Shown here piece after piece: positions 1-11,944 of a DNA stretch of 64,000 nt. The DNA lies in the NCBI GenBank assembly GCA_019240215.1, contig JAFAYQ010000058.1, positions 1 to 64,000 on the forward strand, written 5' to 3'. This stretch comes from Actinomycetota bacterium (GTDB taxonomy: Bacteria; Actinomycetota; Actinomycetes; Streptosporangiales; Streptosporangiaceae). The notes below the pieces were generated by a model. It searched no databases and was not told the DNA's origin. It saw nothing but the letters and a program-made list of their open reading frames with translations. Made by a program: the position numbers and the translations under genes. How positions within the stretch are numbered: the stretch's first letter is position 1; each line of letters begins with the position of its first letter.

Positions 1-1
1 G

Positions 2-637
2 CTGACCATCTACCCGGACGGCGGCGTGGCCCGGCTGCGGGTGTTCGGCGAGCCGGTACCGGACCCGCGGCTGCTGCCGGGGGTGATCGACCTGGCCGCG
101 CTGGAGAACGGCGCGCTCGTCACCGACTCCAGCAACAGCTTCTACAACTCGGCCGGCCAGCTGATCATGCCCGGGCTGGCCCGGGTCATGGGCGACGGCT
201 GGGAGACCGCCCGCCGCCGCGACCAGGGCCACGACTGGGTCGCGGTCCAGCTCGCCTGCGCCGGCACGGTCGAGGTGGCCGAGCTGGATACGTCCTGCTT
301 CGTGGGCAACGCGCCGGGCTGGGCGTCGCTGCGGGGCGACGGCGGCGACCTGCTGCCGCGTACGGCGCTGCAGCCCGACACCCGGCACCGGTTCGCGATC
401 GCGGGCGCCCCGGTGGCGGAGCAGGTCCGGATCGACGTCTACCCGGACGGCGGGATGGCCCGGCTGCGGGTGTGGGGGACGCCTACCGCGGCGGCCTGGG
501 AGTCCCTGGCCAGCCGGTTCCTGTCGCTGCTGCCCCGGCCCCAGCTGACCGCGATGCTGGGCGCAGACAGTGACGGGGTATCGCTCGCGGAGCTGCCGCC
601 CTCAGTCCGGGCCGCGTTCCACCTCGGGCCTCGTTGA
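2..637 (+). CDS. alc: Allantoicase, C-terminal part (5' end outside window)
   Basis: Allantoicase hydrolyses allantoate to ureidoglycolate and urea in purine catabolism. The open frame enters from the window edge, so the start is not visible; 211 residues remain of a protein normally about 330-370 long. The family is built from two related jelly-roll repeats, each ending in a strand like YPDGG-ARLRV-G. The end of repeat 1 is at visible residues 3-17 (IYPDGGVARLRVFG). A full repeat 2 follows, with DSSNSFYNSAGQLIMPG and DGWETARRR, and ends with VYPDGGMARLRVWG. It sits directly upstream of urate oxidase on the same strand, which fits a purine degradation operon. Assignment is confident. Confidence 0.9.
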   Translation: MTIYPDGGVARLRVFGEPVPDPRLLPGVIDLAALENGALVTDSSNSFYNSAGQLIMPGLARVMGDGWETARRRDQGHDWVAVQLACAGTVEVAELDTSCFVGNAPGWASLRGDGGDLLPRTALQPDTRHRFAIAGAPVAEQVRIDVYPDGGMARLRVWGTPTAAAWESLASRFLSLLPRPQLTAMLGADSDGVSLAELPPSVRAAFHLGPR

Positions 638-716
638 CCAGCCCTCACCCGGCCTTCCCCTTTAAATCAAATAATTCGAGATCAGTGCCAGCAGCAAGGA
701 AGTAGTGGGAGTTCTC

Positions 717-1607
717 ATGGCCATCACGTTCGGCGACAACCAGTACGGCAAGGCTGAGGTCCGCCTGGTGCACATCAACCGGGAGGGCGAGCGGCACCAG
801 ATCAAGGACCTGAACGTGTCCTCCTCGCTGCGCGGCGACTTCGCGGCCGCCCACACCGAGGGCGACAACTCCCACGTGGTGGCGACCGACACCCAGAAGA
901 ACACCGTCTACGCGTTCGCCCAGCAGTACGGGGTGGGGGCGATCGAGGACTTCGGGCTGCGGCTCGGCCACCACTTCACCGGCGACTTCGACCATGTGAC
1001 CGGGGCCCAGATCCGGATCGAGGAGTACGGCTGGGAGCGGATCCAGGCCGACGGGGGTGACCACCCGCACGCCTTCTCGCGGGCCGGCGGCGGCACCCGC
1101 ACCACCGTGGTCACCATCGACGGGCCGCAGGCCTGGGTGGTGTCGGGGCTGACCGACCTGACCGTGCTCAAGTCGACCGGCTCGGAGTTCACCGGGTTCC
1201 CCCGCGACCGCTACACCTCGCTGGCCGAGACCACGGACCGCATCCTGGCCACCGCGGTCACCGCCCGCTGGCGCTACATCGGCACCGACGTCGATTGGGA
1301 CAAGGACTACAGCGACATCCGCCGCATCCTGCTCGAATCGTTCGCGGTCAAGCACAGCCTGGCCCTCCAGCAGACCCTCTACTACATGGGTGAGCAGGTG
1401 CTCGAGGCCCACCCCGAGGTGGCCGAGATCCGGATGTCGATGCCGAACAAGCACCACTTCCTGGTCGACCTGAGCCCCTACGGGCTGCCCAACGACAACG
1501 AGGTCTACTACGCCGCCGACCGGCCCTACGGGCTGATCGAGGGCACCGTCACCCGCGACGACGCCCCCGACGCCGGTCGCGCCTGGCAGTCCGTGCCCGG
1601 CTTCTGA
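717..1607 (+). CDS. uox: Urate oxidase (uricase)
   Basis: Cofactor-free uricase converts urate to 5-hydroxyisourate; 296 residues, normal length. The two tandem T-fold halves are recognisable: GKAEVRLVHINREGERHQIKDLNVS near the N-terminus, then the TEGDNSHVVATDTQKNTVYA region and the C-terminal EIRMSMPNKHHFLVDLSPYGLPNDNEVYYAADRPYG, split here as two known family signatures around residues 245-280. I chose ATG 717, which has GGGAG 6 bases upstream; an in-frame GTG at 705 would add four residues. The 79-base gap after allantoicase contains an unusually AT-rich stretch (661-680) that may hold a promoter. Hydroxyisourate hydrolase and OHCU decarboxylase are not in the window and probably lie upstream. 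Confidence 0.94.
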   Translation: MAITFGDNQYGKAEVRLVHINREGERHQIKDLNVSSSLRGDFAAAHTEGDNSHVVATDTQKNTVYAFAQQYGVGAIEDFGLRLGHHFTGDFDHVTGAQIRIEEYGWERIQADGGDHPHAFSRAGGGTRTTVVTIDGPQAWVVSGLTDLTVLKSTGSEFTGFPRDRYTSLAETTDRILATAVTARWRYIGTDVDWDKDYSDIRRILLESFAVKHSLALQQTLYYMGEQVLEAHPEVAEIRMSMPNKHHFLVDLSPYGLPNDNEVYYAADRPYGLIEGTVTRDDAPDAGRAWQSVPGF

Positions 1608-1684
1608 GGTTGTTCAGGCGGAAACATGTGCGAGCTATCGTCAGAAGCAGGCAGGACAGGCTGCCGCAGGCAGGAGCGTGGGTG

Positions 1685-5541
<3,857 letters not shown>

Positions 5542-5542
5542 C

Positions 5543-6364
5543 GTGGACTGGCTGGAGGCGGTGCAGCAGCTGCGCCACGAGGGGCAGCCCGGCGTGCTGA
5601 TCACGGTGGCCGAGGTCCGCGGGCACGCCCCCCGCGAGGCCGGCGCCAAGATGGTGGTCGGCCGCGACGAGCTGTGGGGCAGCGTCGGCGGCGGCAACCT
5701 GGAGGCTTCGGCGGTGGCCCGGGCCCGGGAGATGATCGACGCGGGCGTCACCCGGCCGGAGTTCAGCGAGGCCAAGCTCAGCCCGCACAGCCGCAACCAG
5801 CACGGTCGCCAGTGCTGCGGCGGCGTGGTCCGGCTGCTGCTGGAACCGCTGCCCGCCCGGCCGGTGGTGGCGCTGTTCGGGGCCGGTCACGTCGGCTTCG
5901 AGCTGGCCCGCATCCTGTCCCGGCTGCCGATCCAGCTCCGGCTGGCCGACTCCCGGGCCGAACAGCTCGACCGGGTCCGGCTGGCCGACATCATCGACGG
6001 CCGGGCCGACACCCGCGTCCACCACACGCTGCTGGGCGAGCAGGTGCTGGAGCAGCTGCCGCCGGGCGCCCACGTGCTGATCATGACCCACGACCACGCC
6101 GAGGACTTCGCGCTGTGCGACGCCGCCCTGCGGCTGCCGCAGCGGCTCGGCAGCATCGGGCTGATCGGTTCCAGCGCCAAGTGGACGCGGTTCCAGGCCC
6201 AGCTGGCCGGCCAGGGCCACTCGGCCGCGACGATCGGCCGGATCACCTGCCCGATCGGGCTGCCCGGCATCACCGGCAAGGAGCCGGCCGTGATCGCGGT
6301 CGCGGTGGCGGCCGCGCTGCTGCCCAGCCTGACCCTGGCCGCTCGTGAGCAGGTCTCGTCATGA
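5543..6364 (+). CDS. xdhC: XdhC family molybdenum cofactor insertion/sulfuration protein
   Basis: XdhC binds molybdenum cofactor, helps load its sulfurated form into xanthine dehydrogenase, and is not part of the mature enzyme. The protein has 273 residues. The N-terminal XdhC/CoxI domain includes REAGAKMVV and SVGGGNLE. The C-terminal Rossmann-like domain begins with VVALFGAGHVGFELARIL near residue 110 and ends with CPIGLPGITGKEPAVIAVAVAAALL, here only partly quoted, which is typical. Start GTG 5543 lies one base after the xdhB stop. The stop overlaps the guaD start (ATGA), so the unit is tightly co-transcribed. Confidence 0.92.
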   Translation: MDWLEAVQQLRHEGQPGVLITVAEVRGHAPREAGAKMVVGRDELWGSVGGGNLEASAVARAREMIDAGVTRPEFSEAKLSPHSRNQHGRQCCGGVVRLLLEPLPARPVVALFGAGHVGFELARILSRLPIQLRLADSRAEQLDRVRLADIIDGRADTRVHHTLLGEQVLEQLPPGAHVLIMTHDHAEDFALCDAALRLPQRLGSIGLIGSSAKWTRFQAQLAGQGHSAATIGRITCPIGLPGITGKEPAVIAVAVAAALLPSLTLAAREQVSS

Positions 6365-7755
6365 CGATCTACGCGGGCACGATCATCGACGTGCCGGGCG
6401 ACCCGTTCGCGGGCGACCCGGACGCGGCCCTGGCCGCCGACGACGAGGGCGCGCTGCTGGTCCAGGACGGGGTCATCCGCGCCCGCGGCTCGCTGGCCTC
6501 GGTGCGCTCGGCCTACCCGGACGAGCCGGTCACCCGGCTGGAGGGCGGGCTGCTGCTGCCCGGGTTCGTCGACACCCACGTGCACTACCCGCAGATCCGG
6601 GCGATCGGCGGGCTCGGCCTGCCGCTGCTGGACTGGCTGGAGCGCTGCGCCCTGCCGGAAGAGGCCAAGCTGGCCGACCGGGCCTACGCGCGGGCGGTCG
6701 CCCGCGAGTTCCTGGACGGCCTGATCGGCTCGGGCACCACCAGCGCGCTGGTGTTCGGCTCGCACTTCCCGGGGGCGATGGAGGAGCTGTTCAGCGCGGC
6801 CGACCGGCGCGGCCTGAACCTGACCTCCGGCCTGGTCGTCAGCGACCGGATCCTGCGCCCCGACCTGCTCGACACCCCCGAAGAGGCGCTGGCCGGCAGC
6901 TCGGAGCTGATCGGTCGCTGGCACGACCACGGGCGGCTGCGCTACGCGGTCACCCCGCGGTTCTCGCTGTCCGCCTCGGATGACATGCTCGACGTCTGCG
7001 CCCAGCTGCTGGGCAAGGGGGTGTGGTTCACCTCCCATATCAATGAAAACGTAACCGAGGTGGCGCAGGTCGCCGGGTTGTTCCCGGCCGCCCAGCACTA
7101 CCTGGACACCTATGACCGCCACGGCCTGGTCACCGAGCGCAGCGTGTTCGCCCACAACGTGCACCCCGACGACAGCGAGCTGAGCGTGCTGGCCACCCAC
7201 GGCGCCTCGGTCTCGCACTGCGCGACCAGCAACTGCGCGCTCGGCAGCGGGCTGTTCCCGCTGCGCCGCCACATCGACCACGGCGTCCACGTGGCGCTCG
7301 GGTCGGACGTGGGGGCCGGGGTGGGGCTGTTCCTGCCCAAGGAGGCCCTGCAGGCCTACTTCGTCCAGCAGCTGCTCGGCCCCGAGGGGATGAGCCTGAC
7401 CCCGGTGCACCTGCTGTACCTGGCCACCCGGGCCGGCGCCCAGGCGCTCGGGCTGGACGGCCAGACCGGCGACTTCGGCATCGGCAAGGACTTCGACGCG
7501 GTCTGGCTGCGCCCGGCCGGTGGCTCCCCGCTGGCGGTCAACCTGGCCCACAGTGTCAGCCCGTCCGACGCCCTGGCCCGGGTGTTCGCGCTGGCCACCC
7601 CGGCCGACGTGGCCGGGGTGTGGATCCGCGGGACTCAGGCGCTGGCGGCGCCCGGGGCCGAGCCCGAGCCGGCTTCGCCGCCGGCCGGCCCACCGGCGGG
7701 GTCGTCGGCCGAGCCGCCCGCCGGGTCGTCGGCCGGGAGCACGCTGGCCCGGTAG
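6361..7755 (+). CDS. guaD: Guanine deaminase
   Basis: Amidohydrolase-family zinc enzyme deaminating guanine to xanthine, feeding xanthine dehydrogenase; 464 residues. The metal site is visible: LPGFVDTHVHYPQ (HxH, near residue 70), FTSHINEN (His), the HCATSNCALGSG segment, and ALGSDVGAG (Asp). The HYPQ sequence after the HxH motif is characteristic of guanine deaminase rather than other amidohydrolases. ATG overlaps the xdhC stop. Oddity: the last 40 or so residues are a Pro/Ala/Gly/Ser-rich tail absent from usual family members, and this tail overlaps the end of the converging gene on the other strand by 121 bases. Confidence 0.92.
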   Translation: MTIYAGTIIDVPGDPFAGDPDAALAADDEGALLVQDGVIRARGSLASVRSAYPDEPVTRLEGGLLLPGFVDTHVHYPQIRAIGGLGLPLLDWLERCALPEEAKLADRAYARAVAREFLDGLIGSGTTSALVFGSHFPGAMEELFSAADRRGLNLTSGLVVSDRILRPDLLDTPEEALAGSSELIGRWHDHGRLRYAVTPRFSLSASDDMLDVCAQLLGKGVWFTSHINENVTEVAQVAGLFPAAQHYLDTYDRHGLVTERSVFAHNVHPDDSELSVLATHGASVSHCATSNCALGSGLFPLRRHIDHGVHVALGSDVGAGVGLFLPKEALQAYFVQQLLGPEGMSLTPVHLLYLATRAGAQALGLDGQTGDFGIGKDFDAVWLRPAGGSPLAVNLAHSVSPSDALARVFALATPADVAGVWIRGTQALAAPGAEPEPASPPAGPPAGSSAEPPAGSSAGSTLAR

Positions 7756-8114
7756 GCCCGCCAGCCGCCGTAGGCGGAGATGTCCTTGTGGCCGCCGTGG
7801 TCGTGCTCGCTGTCGCGCAGCACCATCGCGAACGACATCTCCCCGTCCTCGAGCTCGATGACGTCCAGCTCCAGCTCGGGCGGCTCGGTGTCGAGCAGCG
7901 CCCGCAGCTCCTTCATCGGCACGTCGTACAGCTCACCGAGGATCGGCTGGCCGTCCCCGCCGGCGGCCGGGTAGAGGCCCGGGAACTGGTCCCGGACCGA
8001 GAAGAACCGGTACTTGGGGGCCGTCCGCCGCTCCCCGACCAGCGGTGCCCCCTCGATCGTGTGGTGGGCGGACCCGCCCACCATCCCGTCGCCGTTGAGG
8101 AACATCAGCGCCAT
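7635..8114 (-). CDS. Gamma-glutamylcyclotransferase-like protein, allophanate hydrolase-related
   Basis: 159 residues. The start MALMFLNGDGMVGG and later YRFFSVRDQFPGLYP and GELYDVP match the small gamma-glutamylcyclotransferase-fold proteins related to the C-terminal domain of allophanate hydrolase. The substrate is unknown. ATG 8114 is supported by GGGAGG six bases upstream, and a slightly longer frame beginning at 8138 is less likely. The location next to a purine operon that releases urea is suggestive of nitrogen metabolism, but this is inference. The C-terminal 40 residues (PADDPAGGSADDPAGGPAGG and onward) are low-complexity and overlap the guaD tail on the opposite strand. Confidence 0.75.
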   Translation of the reverse strand: MALMFLNGDGMVGGSAHHTIEGAPLVGERRTAPKYRFFSVRDQFPGLYPAAGGDGQPILGELYDVPMKELRALLDTEPPELELDVIELEDGEMSFAMVLRDSEHDHGGHKDISAYGGWRAYRASVLPADDPAGGSADDPAGGPAGGEAGSGSAPGAASA

Positions 8115-8175
8115 GCACGCCTCCCGGTCCCGGACCACCGCATCGGGCCCCGCGGCCCCCGGGAAGCGTCATTCC

Positions 8176-8760
8176 CTAGCCTTGTTCGCCCAACCGCCTC
8201 AGCTTGGCCGCGCTGGCGGCGTCGGCCGGGGTGAAGCCGGTCGCCACCACGCCGTCGGCCTGCGGCGCGGACCACAGGTGGTACGGGGTCAGGGACAGGC
8301 CGCCGACCACCGGGTGCCGGAAGTGCCGCGGCGCCATCCACGGGTGGAACCAGCCGCCGTCCCGCCAGAGCTGCTCGAACTCGGGGGAGCCGTGGCGCAG
8401 CCGCTCCAGCAGCCGGATCCAGGCCGGGTCGTCCGGGTGCCGCGCGCAGGCGGCCCGGAACTGGCTGACCAGCCGCGGGGCGTCCAGCTCCCACTCGGGC
8501 AGCAGCTGCCGGGTGCGCGGATCGGTGAAGTACAGCAGCAGCTCGTTCCGCTGCGGCGGCGGCACCGGCCCGAGCCCGAACAGCGCCTCGTAGCTGCGGT
8601 TGCAGGCCAGGATCTGCCAGCGCCCGTCCCGGATCGCGGCCGGGAACGGCTCCACCTGCCCCAGTAGCGCCCGCAGGTACGGCGGCACGCTGTCGTTCAG
8701 GCGGACCTGCAGCCACCGTCCCCGTACCCCGGCGGTCCTGGTCATCGGCGCTGAGATCAT
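8176..8760 (-). CDS. MmyB-like ligand-binding domain protein lacking its HTH
   Basis: 194 residues that match the C-terminal ligand-binding half of the large actinobacterial XRE/MmyB-type regulators: WQILACNRSYEALFG, then RHPDDPAWIRLLERL, SPEFEQLWRDG and the end HLWSAPQADGVVATGFTPAD. Members of this family normally carry an N-terminal helix-turn-helix of about 80 residues. Here nothing resembling one is seen before residue 30 or in the upstream frame to 8838. ATG 8760 follows AGGGGAACG and is the best start. It may be a domain-only sensor or the remnant of a longer regulator. The target is unknown. Confidence 0.7.
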   Translation of the reverse strand: MISAPMTRTAGVRGRWLQVRLNDSVPPYLRALLGQVEPFPAAIRDGRWQILACNRSYEALFGLGPVPPPQRNELLLYFTDPRTRQLLPEWELDAPRLVSQFRAACARHPDDPAWIRLLERLRHGSPEFEQLWRDGGWFHPWMAPRHFRHPVVGGLSLTPYHLWSAPQADGVVATGFTPADAASAAKLRRLGEQG

Positions 8761-8882
8761 CGTTCCCCTGCGGTGCTGAGACGCTGCTTTCCCGTAACTA
8801 CGGACAGAACCGTCCCCCGGATTGATGACCCCGCACAAAATCTGACCCGAACGTGCCCGGCCCGGGGCTGGCCGGAACGTGG

Positions 8883-9263
8883 TCAGGACGTTTCGGTGAT
8901 GGAGAAGGCGTTGCCGTCGGGGTCGCGGAAGGCGAACATGGCCGGCACCCCCGGCCAGCGCAGGATCTCGTCGGCGTCGACACCGGCCGCTAGCAGGGCC
9001 TGGTGGGCAGCGTCGGCGTCGGCGGTGGTGAAGCGGATGCCGATGGCGCCCCGGGTCACCTGCGGGGCGGCCGGTTCGAGGGTGACGATGGCGTTGTCGC
9101 CACCGGGGGCCAGCTCGATCCAGCGGCCGCCGCCCGGCGTCGGGTTGTCGCGCAGCAGGGTGAAGCCGAGGGTGCCGGTGTAGAAGCGCAGGGCGGCGTC
9201 CTGGTCGTCGACCGGGATGCTGACCGTGCGGATGCCGGTGAAGTGGGTCGTGGTCGCGGTCAT
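8883..9263 (-). CDS. VOC/glyoxalase family protein
   Basis: A single-domain vicinal-oxygen-chelate protein of 126 residues: VSIPVDDQDAALRFYTGTLGF at the N-terminus (quoted in part as a family signature), RWIELAPGG centrally, and FAFRDPDGNAFSITE at the C-terminus. No canonical metal histidine is visible in the first strand, so it may not be a metal enzyme. It is translationally coupled (ATGA, 9260-9263) to the upstream ArsR-SRPBCC gene. Such ArsR/SRPBCC plus VOC pairs are common in actinobacteria and the physiological substrate is unknown. Confidence 0.8.
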   Translation of the reverse strand: MTATTTHFTGIRTVSIPVDDQDAALRFYTGTLGFTLLRDNPTPGGGRWIELAPGGDNAIVTLEPAAPQVTRGAIGIRFTTADADAAHQALLAAGVDADEILRWPGVPAMFAFRDPDGNAFSITETS

Positions 9264-10021
9264 GATGTGCCTCCGTACAGGCGGGAGCCGGGGGTGGTGA
9301 GCTCCTGGCCGGTCTCCAGCCAGGTCTTCAAACCGGACAGGATCATCGGCCAGCCGCCGTAGAGGTGCGAGTCGGCGTTGTCGGGGAGCTGGTCGTGGGT
9401 GACGGTGAGCCGGCAGGAGTCCCCGACCGGCTCGATTTCCCAGGTCACGCGGCTGGTGCCGGCCGCCGCGATGTCGTCGTCCCAGGTCGCCTGGTAGGAC
9501 TGCACCAGCCGCCGGGGCGGGTCGACCTCGAGGTTCTCGCCCTCGATGAGCGGCCGCGGGGCGCGCGGGTGGATGACCTGGTAGGCGGACCCGGACGTCC
9601 AGCTGGACTCGACGCGGGCGCCGAACTGGTAGCGCGCCCGGGTGCCGGGATCGGTGATCGCCTGCCAGAGCTGTTCCGGCGTGGTCCGGATGTAGATCTC
9701 GAACACCTTCTCCACGGTGGTCTCCAGGTCGCGTTTGAGGTCGGCCAGGCCGGCCGCCCAGCCCTCGGTGTACTTGCTCACCCAGCGGTCGTAGATGAGC
9801 CGGATCGGGACCGGGTTGAGGTAGTGCAGCTTCTCCCGGCCCCGGCGGCGGCTGACGACCAGGCCGGCCTCCTCCAGCAGGCGCAGGTGCTTGGCCACCG
9901 CCACCCGGGTCATGTCGAACCGGCTGGCCAGCGCGCTGAGCGGCTGGCCGTCCTGGCGGAACAGCTCGTCCAGCAGCGCCCGCCGGGTCGGGTCGGACAA
10001 CCCCTTGAACACCGGCTCCAC
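9260..10021 (-). CDS. ArsR-family regulator fused to SRPBCC (AHSA1-like) domain
   Basis: 253 residues when started at GTG 10021. Residues 1-85 form an ArsR winged helix: EPVFKGLSDPTRRALLDEL, then FDMTRVAVAKHLRLLEEAGLV, then RRGREKLHYLNPVPI. Residues 100-250 form an SRPBCC/AHSA1 domain (EIYIRTTPEQLWQAITDP). Homologues start just before EPVFKGLSDP, which supports the GTG at 10021 over the ATG at 10042. The ATG lies inside the spacer palindrome, upstream of the -10 box, so it cannot be the start of a transcript from the visible promoter. The message would be leaderless. It is the first gene of a two-gene unit with the VOC protein and is probably autoregulated. Confidence 0.85.
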   Translation of the reverse strand: MEPVFKGLSDPTRRALLDELFRQDGQPLSALASRFDMTRVAVAKHLRLLEEAGLVVSRRRGREKLHYLNPVPIRLIYDRWVSKYTEGWAAGLADLKRDLETTVEKVFEIYIRTTPEQLWQAITDPGTRARYQFGARVESSWTSGSAYQVIHPRAPRPLIEGENLEVDPPRRLVQSYQATWDDDIAAAGTSRVTWEIEPVGDSCRLTVTHDQLPDNADSHLYGGWPMILSGLKTWLETGQELTTPGSRLYGGTS

Positions 10022-10057
10022 GGCCTCACAATAGGAAACCATTTGGTTTCATGTCAA
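10022..10057 (-). promoter_or_regulatory. Leaderless promoter with embedded operator for the ArsR-SRPBCC gene
   Basis: Reading the minus strand: -35 TTGACA (10057-10052), 18-base spacer, -10 TATTGT (10033-10028), six bases, then GTG at 10021. The spacer contains the perfect inverted repeat GAAACCATTTGGTTTC (10035-10050; 7-base arms, 2-base centre). A consensus -35 and an operator between -35 and -10 fit repression by the ArsR-type protein encoded just downstream. The spacing implies a leaderless mRNA. Confidence 0.75.
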
Positions 10058-10138
10058 GGGCTGGGGGAGGGGTGCCGGGGGTCAGTGCGGGAGTCGGCGC
10101 AGGTGCAGGGGCCGGGTCTTCGGAGGCGAGCCTGACGC

Positions 10139-11878
10139 TCAGCTGGCCACCGAGCGGAGCAGCCGCACCGGCGGCGACCCGTGGGCCAGCATCTCGTCGT
10201 GCAGCTCGCGCAGCGGCCGGTCCGGCCGGGCGGCCCGCAGCTCGTCAGCCAGGTCGGCGACCTCGGTGTAGCCGACGTAGTAGGTGGACAGCTGGGCCGA
10301 GGTCAGCAGCGCCCGCCGCCACTTGCCGGCCGCCTCGCCCTCCTCCTGGTAGCCGCGGCCGGTCATCAGCGCCATGGCCTCGGCCTCGGTCATGCCCTGG
10401 CCGTGCACGCGGGCGTCGAGGATCGCGTTGATGATCATGCGGAGCTGCATCTTGAGCTGCTGCATGCGCACCGCCCGGGGGTCGCCCTCGCCCGGGTAGC
10501 CGTGGTCGGCCATCAGCTGCTCGGCGTAGACGGCCCAGCCTTCGACGAACGAACCGGACCACAGCGCCGCCCGGATCGACGTGTCCGACCCGCGGAACCG
10601 CCGCGAGTGCTGCAGCTGCAGATAGTGCCCGGGCATCGCCTCGTGCACCATCAGGTTGTGCACCATGTGCCGGTTGTACTCGCGGTAGAACGAAGCGACC
10701 CGCTCCGCCGGCCAGTCGGCCGGGGTGGGGGAGACCGCGATGAACGTCGGCCCCGGGGCGGGCTCCAGCGGCCCGGGCGGATCGCAGTAGGCGACCGCCA
10801 CGCCCCGGTCGATCTCCGGCATCTCGATGACCTCGACCGGGTCGTCGAGCACGGTGACCAGCTGGTGATCGGCCACGAAGGCGGTCTGCTGCGCCAGCGC
10901 CTGGCGGCCGAAGGCGAGGATGGTCAGGTCGTCGGGGGCGTCGGCCGCCAGCCGGTCGAGGACCTGGCGGACCACCGGGTCACCGCCGGCCGCGGTCGCG
11001 CCGGCCCGGCCGGGCGCCTTGGTCCCGGTGATGTCGGCCGCCACCGCCGAGATCTCCTCGCTGACCCGGTCCAGGTCGGCGACCGCGCGGGTGAGGATGG
11101 CGTCCGCGTCGGCCTGCGTGTTGAGCGCCAGTGAGAGCTTGCGGGCGAACCGCCCGGCCCCGAGCCGGGGGTCGGCGAAGCCGCCGTCGGGGGTGCCGGC
11201 CAGCCGGTCCGCCAGCCAGGCCCGGTGCCCGGTGAGCGCGTCCAGGGCGGCCGCCCGCACCCCGGCCAGGTCCCGGCTGACCGCCGACAGCTCAGCCTGC
11301 CCGGCCCCGGCGCTCGCCCCGGCCCCGGCCCCGGCCGCGCCGTCCCGCAGGGCGCTGTCGAGCACGGTCGTGATCAGCGTGATCGTCCCGCTGAACTGGG
11401 TGATCGCGGTCTCCAGGTGGACCCGCGGCATCGGGCCGAGCTGGTCGCGGGCGGCCGCCAGCGTGGCCGGCACCTCGGCCAGCCGCCCGGCCGCCGCGGC
11501 CAGCCGGTCCGGCAGCGGCGCGAAGTCCCGGGCCAGCAGCTGGTAGAGGGCCCGCCCGGGGTTGGCCAGCAGTGGGTTCCAGGCCGGCTCGGCGATCTCG
11601 TCGAGCGCGAAGATCTGGGCGGCGACGTGGTTGGCCATCATCGCGGCGTCGACCTGGTGCTCGGCGCTCAGCGTGGCCGGGTCGATCCGCTCCAGCGCGG
11701 CCGCCCAGCGGCCCAGGGCCTGGCGCTCGTCGGCCAGCGCGGCGGCCGACCGGTCGGGCAGGTGGGTGTCGAACCGGTGGTCACCGAGTTCGGTGGCGGT
11801 GTCCGGATGGCGGCGGCCCTGGTCGTCCAGGTACTCCTGCGCCAGCGTGGCGAATTGGCGATCGGTCTCGCCGGACAT
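10139..11878 (-). CDS. DUF885 family protein, predicted metallopeptidase-like
   Basis: 579 residues, usual length for DUF885. The hallmark HEAMPGHYLQLQ lies near residue 412, an HExxGH-type zinc motif, preceded by EYNRHMVHNLMV and followed by SFVEGWAVYAEQLM, both strongly conserved in the family. No signal peptide is seen, so it is probably cytoplasmic. Biochemical function is unknown for most members, although the motif suggests a peptidase. There is an Ala/Gly-rich insertion (AAGAGAGASAGAG) near residue 180. The gene starts at ATG 11878 after GGAGGCAC. Confidence 0.82.
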   Translation of the reverse strand: MSGETDRQFATLAQEYLDDQGRRHPDTATELGDHRFDTHLPDRSAAALADERQALGRWAAALERIDPATLSAEHQVDAAMMANHVAAQIFALDEIAEPAWNPLLANPGRALYQLLARDFAPLPDRLAAAAGRLAEVPATLAAARDQLGPMPRVHLETAITQFSGTITLITTVLDSALRDGAAGAGAGASAGAGQAELSAVSRDLAGVRAAALDALTGHRAWLADRLAGTPDGGFADPRLGAGRFARKLSLALNTQADADAILTRAVADLDRVSEEISAVAADITGTKAPGRAGATAAGGDPVVRQVLDRLAADAPDDLTILAFGRQALAQQTAFVADHQLVTVLDDPVEVIEMPEIDRGVAVAYCDPPGPLEPAPGPTFIAVSPTPADWPAERVASFYREYNRHMVHNLMVHEAMPGHYLQLQHSRRFRGSDTSIRAALWSGSFVEGWAVYAEQLMADHGYPGEGDPRAVRMQQLKMQLRMIINAILDARVHGQGMTEAEAMALMTGRGYQEEGEAAGKWRRALLTSAQLSTYYVGYTEVADLADELRAARPDRPLRELHDEMLAHGSPPVRLLRSVAS

Positions 11879-11944
11879 CGTGCCTCCTGGTGGCCGCCCG
11901 TGGATCAGTGCGGGCGCACGCAGCAGGCCTCCCGCGTTTCGAAC

